Assembly (NCBI GenBank): GCA_031407765.1
Contig: JANOIR010000385.1
Span: 1 to 19,166 of the forward strand
Direction: 5' to 3'
From: JBDSLU01 sp031407765
Lineage (GTDB): Bacteria; Acidobacteriota; Vicinamibacteria; Vicinamibacterales; Vicinamibacteraceae
Length of the DNA: 19,166 nucleotides
Positions 14,638-19,166 of this stretch are shown here, piece after piece. The translations under genes were made by a program, and so were the position numbers. The stretch's first letter is position 1. Each line of letters begins with the position of its first letter. Under the pieces are notes generated by a model, which was not told where the DNA came from, searched no databases, and saw only the letters and a list, made by a program, of their open reading frames with translations.

Positions 14638-16692
14638 TCAGGCATCGGACGGGCGCTCGGAGGGCATCGGCATCCCGATTATGTCGCGGAATTCCGCCTC
14701 CCCCACTTCACGTATGTTCAGGCTGCGTGCCTTGTCCAGCTTGCTGCCGGCGTCGTGGCCGGCGAGCAGGGCGGCGGTCTTCTTGCTGACCGACCCCGAG
14801 ACCTTGGCGCCGAGCCGCTCCAGCGCCGCCTGTGCCTCGTCGCGGGTCAGGGTATCCAGCGTGCCGGTGATGACCCAGGTCTGCCCTGAGAGGGGCCCTG
14901 GGGCGCCGCTTTCGGCGAGGGGCGCGGTGAGATCGACTCCGGCCCCGCCCAGGCGCGCGATCAGGGCCTGGTTGGCCGGCGCGTCGAGCCAGGTCCGGGC
15001 CGACGCGGCCACGACCGGTCCGACGTCCGGGACGGCCTGGAGCTGCTCGACCGAGGCGGCGCAGATCGCCGCCATCGAGCCGAACGCCCCGGCCAGCGCC
15101 GCGGCGCCGCGCTCGCCGACGTGGCGGATGCCGAGCGCGTAGATCACCCGCGCCAGGCCCGCCGCGCGGCTCTTCTCGATCTCGCGGACGACGTTGGCCG
15201 CCGACTTCTTGCCCATCCGCTCGAGCGCGGCCAACGCGTCAGCGGTCAGCGCGTAGACGTCGGCGGGATCGGACACCAGGCCCGCGGTGACGACCGCGTC
15301 GACCAGCGACTCGCCGAGGCCCTCGATGTTCATCGCCCGCCGCGAGGCGAAGTGCTCCAGGCTCCGGCGCAGCCGGGCCGGACAGCTGGAGTTCTCGCAG
15401 CGCCAGACCGCTTCCTCTTCGCCGCGGCTCAGCGTCGTGCCGCAGATCGGGCACGTGGACGGCATCTCCCACGGCTGCGGTTCGTCGGCTCCCGTCGGCC
15501 GGCGCTGCGGCAGCGACATCACCACCTTCGGGATGACGTCGCCGGCCTTCTCGATCAGGACGAAGTCGCCGGGTCGGATGTCCTTGCGCGCCACTTCCTG
15601 CGCGTTGTGCAGGGTCGCCTTCGAGATGGTCGATCCGGCCAGGAAGACCGGCTCGAGGTCGGCATAGGGCGTCACCGCGCCGGTCCGCCCGACGTTGACC
15701 AGGATCGCCTTGAGTCGCGTCGTCGCCTGCTGCGCCGGGAACTTGTAGGCGAAGGCCCAGCGCGGGAACTTCGACGTCGAGCCGGCCTTCTCGCGTCGCG
15801 CGATGTCGTCGAGCTTGATGACGACGCCATCGGTCTCGAACGGCAGCCCATGCCGCGCGTCGATCCACTCCCGGCAGACGTCGAGCACGGCGTCGATGCC
15901 GACGCAGCGCCGCCAGTGCGGCTCCACCGGCAGCGACCAGCGTGTGAACGCGTCCAGCGTCGCGCTGTGGGTCGCGACGCGCGCCTCGGGCGCCGCCTCG
16001 GCATCGACCCATTGGTAGACGAAGGCGCCGAGGCCACGCCCGGCGACCAGCTTCGGATCGAGCGTGCGCATCGTCCCCGCCGCCGCGTTACGGGCGTTGG
16101 CGAAGATCGGCTCCTCCGCTTCCTCGCGCTCGCGGTTGATACGCGCGAACGACGCCCGCGGCAGGAAAACCTCGCCGCGCACTTCGATCGATCGCCCGGG
16201 CCCACCGCCGGTGAGCGTGAGCGGCAGGGCGCGGATGGTCCGGACGTTGGGCGTGACGTCCTCGCCCTCGACGCCGTCGCCGCGGGTGACGCCGCGGACC
16301 AGCGCCCCGCTCGCGTCGTAGGTCAGCGCGATGCTGAGGCCGTCGATCTTCAGCTCGGCGACGTATGGCAGCTCGTCGTCGCCGGCCCCGAGAGCGCGGC
16401 GGAGCCGTTCGTCGAAGGCGCGCGCGTCGGCCTCGTCGTAGGCGTTGTCGAGGCTGAGCATCGGCTCGCGATGCCGGGCCGACGGCAGGCTGTCGATGAG
16501 CGCGCCGCCGACGCGCTGCGTCGGTGAGTCGGACGTGATCAGCTCGGGATGCTGGGCTTCGAGCGCCTGCAGCTGTTTCAGCAGTGCGTCGAACTCCGCG
16601 TCGGCGATCTCGGGCGCGTCGAGGACGTAGTAGGCGTGCTCGTGTCGCCGAATCTCGGCGCGGAGCGACGCGGCGCGTTCAGCCGGGGTCAT
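14638..16692 (-). CDS. ligA: NAD-dependent DNA ligase
   Basis: This enzyme seals nicks in double-stranded DNA using NAD, during replication and repair. It has 684 residues, a normal length. The Ia domain with AYYVLDAPEIADAEFD (about 20-36) is followed by the adenylation domain with the AMP-accepting Lys115 in ELKIDG. The nucleotide-binding stretches ETDGVVIKLD and WAFAYKFPA are present. The zinc finger uses C414, C417, C432 and C437 (CPICG and CENSSCPAR). Then come the helix-hairpin-helix domain (MNIEGLGESL, ALGIRHVGERGA) and a C-terminal BRCT domain (WVITGTL, DAGSKLDKA). It lies 45 nt downstream of the polyprenyl synthase gene and 30 nt upstream of the NtrX-like gene. Nothing in it looks altered. 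Confidence 0.98.
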   Translation of the reverse strand: MTPAERAASLRAEIRRHEHAYYVLDAPEIADAEFDALLKQLQALEAQHPELITSDSPTQRVGGALIDSLPSARHREPMLSLDNAYDEADARAFDERLRRALGAGDDELPYVAELKIDGLSIALTYDASGALVRGVTRGDGVEGEDVTPNVRTIRALPLTLTGGGPGRSIEVRGEVFLPRASFARINREREEAEEPIFANARNAAAGTMRTLDPKLVAGRGLGAFVYQWVDAEAAPEARVATHSATLDAFTRWSLPVEPHWRRCVGIDAVLDVCREWIDARHGLPFETDGVVIKLDDIARREKAGSTSKFPRWAFAYKFPAQQATTRLKAILVNVGRTGAVTPYADLEPVFLAGSTISKATLHNAQEVARKDIRPGDFVLIEKAGDVIPKVVMSLPQRRPTGADEPQPWEMPSTCPICGTTLSRGEEEAVWRCENSSCPARLRRSLEHFASRRAMNIEGLGESLVDAVVTAGLVSDPADVYALTADALAALERMGKKSAANVVREIEKSRAAGLARVIYALGIRHVGERGAAALAGAFGSMAAICAASVEQLQAVPDVGPVVAASARTWLDAPANQALIARLGGAGVDLTAPLAESGAPGPLSGQTWVITGTLDTLTRDEAQAALERLGAKVSGSVSKKTAALLAGHDAGSKLDKARSLNIREVGEAEFRDIIGMPMPSERPSDA

Positions 16693-16737
16693 GTCAGCAG
16701 GACGGGCCGGGACGCGGCCCCTGACGCGAGAGCGCGA

Positions 16738-17763
16738 CTAGCGATCGCGCGAGAGGACGTACTCCGGCAGCGCCAGGAGCGCGTCGCGCTCCGGCGAGGC
16801 CGGGAACGCCGAGAGGTGCTGCGCGGCGACGCCGGCGTAGTGCTCGGCCTGCCGGCGCGCCCTGACGATCGCCTGCGAGTCGGTCAGCTGCTGCTTGAGC
16901 TCCGTCCAGCGCTCCCGCGTGACGTCGCGATCGCGGACGATGCCGTCGACGATCTCGCGCGCCGCGCCGCCACGCTCGAGCAGATAGATGATCGGCAGCG
17001 TCACCTTGCCTTCGCGCAGGTCGCTGGCGATCGGCTTGCCCAGCTCGCGCTCGTCGGCGGTGTAGTCGAGCAGATCGTCGACCAGCTGGAAGGCGATGCC
17101 GAGGTTGAAGCCGTACTCCCACAGCGCGGCCTGCTGCTCCGGCGTGGTGACGCCGAGCATGCCGCCGATCTGGGCGCAGCCGCCGAACAGGTGCGCCGTC
17201 TTGCGGCGGATGATGTCGAAGTGCTCGTCGGCGGTGATGTCGACGTCGCCGGTCTTGGTGAGCTGATACAGCTCGCCTTCGATCATCCGCAGCGTGACGT
17301 CGCACAGCAGGCGGACGATGTCGAGCGAGTCGTAGGTCAGCGCCAGCCCCATCGACTTGATGTAGAGGTAGTCGCCGAGCAGCACCGTGATGTCGGTGCC
17401 CCACCGCGAGTGCACGGCGACGCGGCCGCGGCGCATCCCCGATTCGTCGATGATGTCGTCGTGCACGAGCGTCGCGGTGTGGATGAACTCCACCACCGAG
17501 GCGTACAGCACGGGGCGATCGCCGTCGCCGCGGTAGCCCGCCATGCGTGCCGCCATGAGCAGCGTCGCCGGCCGGATCCGCTTGCCCCCGCTGGTCTGGA
17601 GGTACTTGCCGATCTGAGGGATGAGCTGCACGCGCGACTGCACGTGCTTGAGGAACTCCTGATCGACACGCGCCAGGTCGTCGCGCACGGGCTCGAAGAT
17701 CTGGGCTAAATCCAAAGGGGACTGTGACTTGTGCACGTCGCTCACGCGCGTCAATCTGACCAC
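16738..17763 (-). CDS. ispB: Long-chain polyprenyl diphosphate synthase (IspB-like)
   Basis: This enzyme extends an allylic diphosphate with isopentenyl units to make the polyprenyl tail of respiratory quinones. From the GTG at 17763 it has 341 residues. Motifs are GGKRIRP (59-65), the first aspartate-rich motif DDIID (102-106) after EFIHTATLVH, and the second motif DDLLDY (229-234). The residues before the first motif lack the bulky aromatics of farnesyl-diphosphate synthases, and EFIHTATLVHDD is characteristic of the octaprenyl/solanesyl type. The chain length is inferred. The start is uncertain: a TTGACA box at 17778-17783 would place transcription near 17749, in which case the GTG at 17745 or 17736 would be used with almost no leader. 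It is followed by ligA after 45 nt. Confidence 0.92.
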   Translation of the reverse strand: MVRLTRVSDVHKSQSPLDLAQIFEPVRDDLARVDQEFLKHVQSRVQLIPQIGKYLQTSGGKRIRPATLLMAARMAGYRGDGDRPVLYASVVEFIHTATLVHDDIIDESGMRRGRVAVHSRWGTDITVLLGDYLYIKSMGLALTYDSLDIVRLLCDVTLRMIEGELYQLTKTGDVDITADEHFDIIRRKTAHLFGGCAQIGGMLGVTTPEQQAALWEYGFNLGIAFQLVDDLLDYTADERELGKPIASDLREGKVTLPIIYLLERGGAAREIVDGIVRDRDVTRERWTELKQQLTDSQAIVRARRQAEHYAGVAAQHLSAFPASPERDALLALPEYVLSRDR

Positions 17764-17783
17764 AGGTACAGCAAAGGTGTCAA
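17755..17783 (-). promoter_or_regulatory. Possible promoter of the polyprenyl synthase-ligA-ntrX run
   Basis: A perfect TTGACA (17778-17783) is followed after 17-18 nt only by poor -10 matches (GTCAGA/TCAGAT at 17754-17760). It overlaps the first codons of the longest reading of the polyprenyl synthase, so using it would mean a shorter protein. Confidence 0.3.
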
Positions 17784-17864
17784 CGCGCCGTCACAACGGC
17801 GATCCGCCCGCTGACAACGGTCTCGTTCGGCCGTCTTGGTTCTCCCCGGGCAGGTGCGGTGTCG

Positions 17865-17883
17865 ACCCCGCCGAACGCGGGGT
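17865..17883. repeat. 7-bp perfect hairpin next to the 150-bp inverted repeat
   Basis: ACCCCGC and GCGGGGT flank a CGAAC loop. It ends 2 bp before the outer end of the long inverted repeat and may belong to the same structured element. Confidence 0.45.
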
Positions 17884-17885
17884 GA

Positions 17886-18035
17886 GCATTCCCTACGCGC
17901 TCCAATTTCGCAAGCCGGTAGACCGCGCTCCAGCTGCAGTTGGCCGCAGTGCGCGCCACTCAGCGGCGCGCCTCGCGGCCACAGCTGCCGGAGTGCAGCC
18001 TACCGGCTTGCGGAAGTGGAGCGCGTAGGGAGTGC
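17886..18035. repeat. 150-bp long imperfect inverted repeat (hairpin element)
   Basis: Arms 17886-17920 and 18001-18035 are reverse complements at 32 of 35 positions, including an unbroken run of 14 (TCCCTACGCGCTCC) and one of 10 (CGCAAGCCGG) on the left arm. The inner 80 bp also folds back: GCTCC, GGCCGC and GCGCGCC on the left match the right side, leaving a loop of about 7 nt near CACTCAG. Two of the three outer mismatches would be G-U pairs in a plus-strand RNA. There is no reading frame worth calling, no transposase, and no obvious target-site duplication. It could be a miniature mobile element, a REP-like unit or a structured RNA. Confidence 0.75.
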
Positions 18036-18113
18036 CGGCGCCGCAACCAGGGCGTCTACGCCGACCGCGGTCGTGGCACGACTGGGCGACACGGGGGTCG
18101 AGGCTGCCGAAGC

Positions 18114-18145
18114 GGACGGGCGCCCCGACGGCGGCGCGCCCGTCC
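18114..18145 (-). terminator. 10-bp GC hairpin directly after tatD
   Basis: GGACGGGCGC and GCGCCCGTCC form a perfect 10-bp stem with a 12-nt loop, 2 nt after the tatD stop. It is well placed to end the metG-tatD transcript, although no U-run follows. Confidence 0.5.
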
Positions 18146-18147
18146 TG

Positions 18148-18984
18148 TCAGCCTTTGCCGAACAACGCGGCGAAGTTGGCCGCCGTCTGCTCGACGATGG
18201 CCGCCGGTGTCGTGCGGCGGGCGGCGGCGAGCGCCTCGGCCACGTGGACGACGAGCGCCGGCTCGTTCCGCTTCCCCCGGTGAGGCACCGGCGCGAGGTA
18301 TGGACTGTCGGTCTCGATGAGGAGCCGGTCGGCCTGGACGGTCGCCGCGACCGCGCGCAGGGCGTCCGACTTCGGGAACGACACGATGCCCGAGAACGAG
18401 ATGTAGAAGCCCATCTCGAGCGCGGAAGCGGCAAGCGCGGCGTCGCCGGTGAAGCAGTGGAACACACCGCGGATCTCGCCCTTGCCCGAGTCCCTCAGGA
18501 TCCGGACCGTGTCCTCGTCGGCCTCGCGGGTGTGGACAATCACCGGCAGGCGCCGCTTGCGGGCCAGCTTCACCTGCGCCGCGAAGACCATCTGCTGCAG
18601 GGGGGGCTTGGCGAAATCGTAGTGGTAGTCGAGCCCCATCTCGCCCAGCGCGCAGGCGTCGGGCACGGCCTCGAGCGCCTTCTCGACCGCCCCGGCCGCC
18701 GCGTGCGGGTCGTTGCGGTAGGTGTCGGCGTTCATCGGGTGCACGCCGACGGCGAAGCGGACGTCCGGCCACAGATCGCGCAACGTCCCGGCGCGCCGCT
18801 GCTCCTCGGCCGACCCGGCGTCGAGGATGCAGAGCACCGTCGGCGCACCCGCGTCCCGAGCCCGCTCCACCACCGCCACGACGTCTCCTTTGAAGGCGTC
18901 GTCGGCCAGGTGACAGTGCGAGTCGATCGGCCGGAGTCTGCGGGCGAGGGGCGGCGACCCGGCGGGCGCGCCGGGCCCGCTCAT
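18148..18984 (-). CDS. tatD: TatD-family metal-dependent deoxyribonuclease
   Basis: This is a cytoplasmic metal-dependent nuclease of the amidohydrolase fold, 278 residues. The metal ligands are all present: His23 and His25 in IDSHCH, Glu115 in GEMGLDYHY, His151 in VIVHTRE, His176 in GVFHCFTG, and Asp226 in IETDSPYL. The length is slightly above the usual 255-265 because of a 19-residue Gly/Pro-rich leader before the first strand. I keep the ATG at 18984 because it overlaps the metG stop as ATGA, which implies translational coupling. The metG-tatD order is common in bacteria. A 10-bp hairpin follows the stop. Confidence 0.95.
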   Translation of the reverse strand: MSGPGAPAGSPPLARRLRPIDSHCHLADDAFKGDVVAVVERARDAGAPTVLCILDAGSAEEQRRAGTLRDLWPDVRFAVGVHPMNADTYRNDPHAAAGAVEKALEAVPDACALGEMGLDYHYDFAKPPLQQMVFAAQVKLARKRRLPVIVHTREADEDTVRILRDSGKGEIRGVFHCFTGDAALAASALEMGFYISFSGIVSFPKSDALRAVAATVQADRLLIETDSPYLAPVPHRGKRNEPALVVHVAEALAAARRTTPAAIVEQTAANFAALFGKG

Positions 18985-19166
18985 CGAATCCTCGACCCCG
19001 GCGCCGGCGGCGGATCGGCGAAGGTCACCAGCTCCGGCTTGGCGCCGTCGGCGCCGCCGGCCAGCACCATACCGTTCGACTCGATGCCCATCATCTTGCG
19101 CGGGGCCAGGTTGGCGACGATGGCGATGGTCCGGCCGACCATCGCCTCGGGCTCGTACGCCTCGCC
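18981..19166 (-). CDS. metG: Methionyl-tRNA synthetase, C-terminal end (5' part outside window)
   Basis: Only the last 61 residues are visible, open at the right edge. They match the end of the tRNA-binding/dimerisation domain appended to bacterial methionyl-tRNA synthetases: MVGRTIAIVANLAPRKMMGI then ESNGMVLAG, followed by a short proline-rich tail ending at TGA 18983-18981. The same domain also occurs as a free protein (CsaA, YgjH or Trbp111-like), so the full-length identity is inferred, but the adjacent tatD supports metG. Its stop overlaps the tatD start by 4 nt. Confidence 0.85.
   Translation of the reverse strand, partial: GEAYEPEAMVGRTIAIVANLAPRKMMGIESNGMVLAGGADGAKPELVTFADPPPAPGSRIR

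Noticed and set aside
13384..14889. A 501-codon plus-strand frame opposite the NtrX-like gene and the end of ligA
   Set aside because: The minus-strand proteins have complete conserved motifs; the plus frame shows none.
17886..18035. Integron attC site
   Set aside because: The ends do not show the RYYYAAC/GTTRRRY core sites, and the pairing is a continuous long hairpin, unlike two short boxes with extrahelical bases; no integrase or cassette array is in view.

Overview
The window is very GC-rich, tightly packed bacterial DNA, transcribed almost entirely from the minus strand; only the M1 aminopeptidase runs on the plus strand. Both ends cut a gene: the 3' part of gcvT is missing at base 1, and only the last 61 codons of metG are present at base 19166. 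Gene content (NAD-dependent ligase, NtrC-type regulators, type IV pilin-like protein, Wzx/Wzy polysaccharide export, long-chain polyprenyl synthase, type A RNase P RNA) points to a Gram-negative, high-GC, non-model lineage. A member of Acidobacteriota (Vicinamibacteria-like) fits best in my judgement. This is inference from gene style, not a database result, and Myxococcota or another deep phylum is possible.

Layout, in minus-strand transcription order from the right edge. metG (end) overlaps tatD by ATGA. A structured intergenic region follows (17764-18147), with three inverted repeats including a 150-bp imperfect hairpin. Then come a polyprenyl diphosphate synthase, ligA, and an NtrX-like response regulator in close succession. 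Next are rnpB (RNase P RNA, about 570 nt, with a strongly enlarged P12 region) and, 50 nt downstream, an NAD-dependent sugar-nucleotide epimerase. The plus-strand exported M1 aminopeptidase converges on the epimerase.

Divergent from the aminopeptidase, across a 418-bp region with three back-to-back palindromes, lies a four-gene run: ComEA-like HhH protein, GspH/FimT-type pseudopilin, PilZ protein, and an AAA+ Fis-type regulator whose GAFTGA loop is replaced by RTATGV. After a hairpin and a near-consensus sigma70 promoter comes a compact polysaccharide module: Wzz-type chain-length protein, Wzx flippase and Wzy polymerase. It has no glycosyltransferases in the window and looks less GC-rich than its surroundings. 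gcvT follows.

Functionally the left half joins surface and DNA-uptake functions (pseudopilin, ComEA, c-di-GMP receptor, polysaccharide polymerisation) with an enhancer-binding-type regulator. The right half is housekeeping (tRNA charging, DNA repair, quinone tail synthesis, RNase P). I found no CRISPR array, transposase, tRNA or phage gene. The best candidates for something new are the 150-bp hairpin element, the enlarged RNase P RNA P12 arm, and the competence-like cluster with the non-canonical AAA+ regulator.
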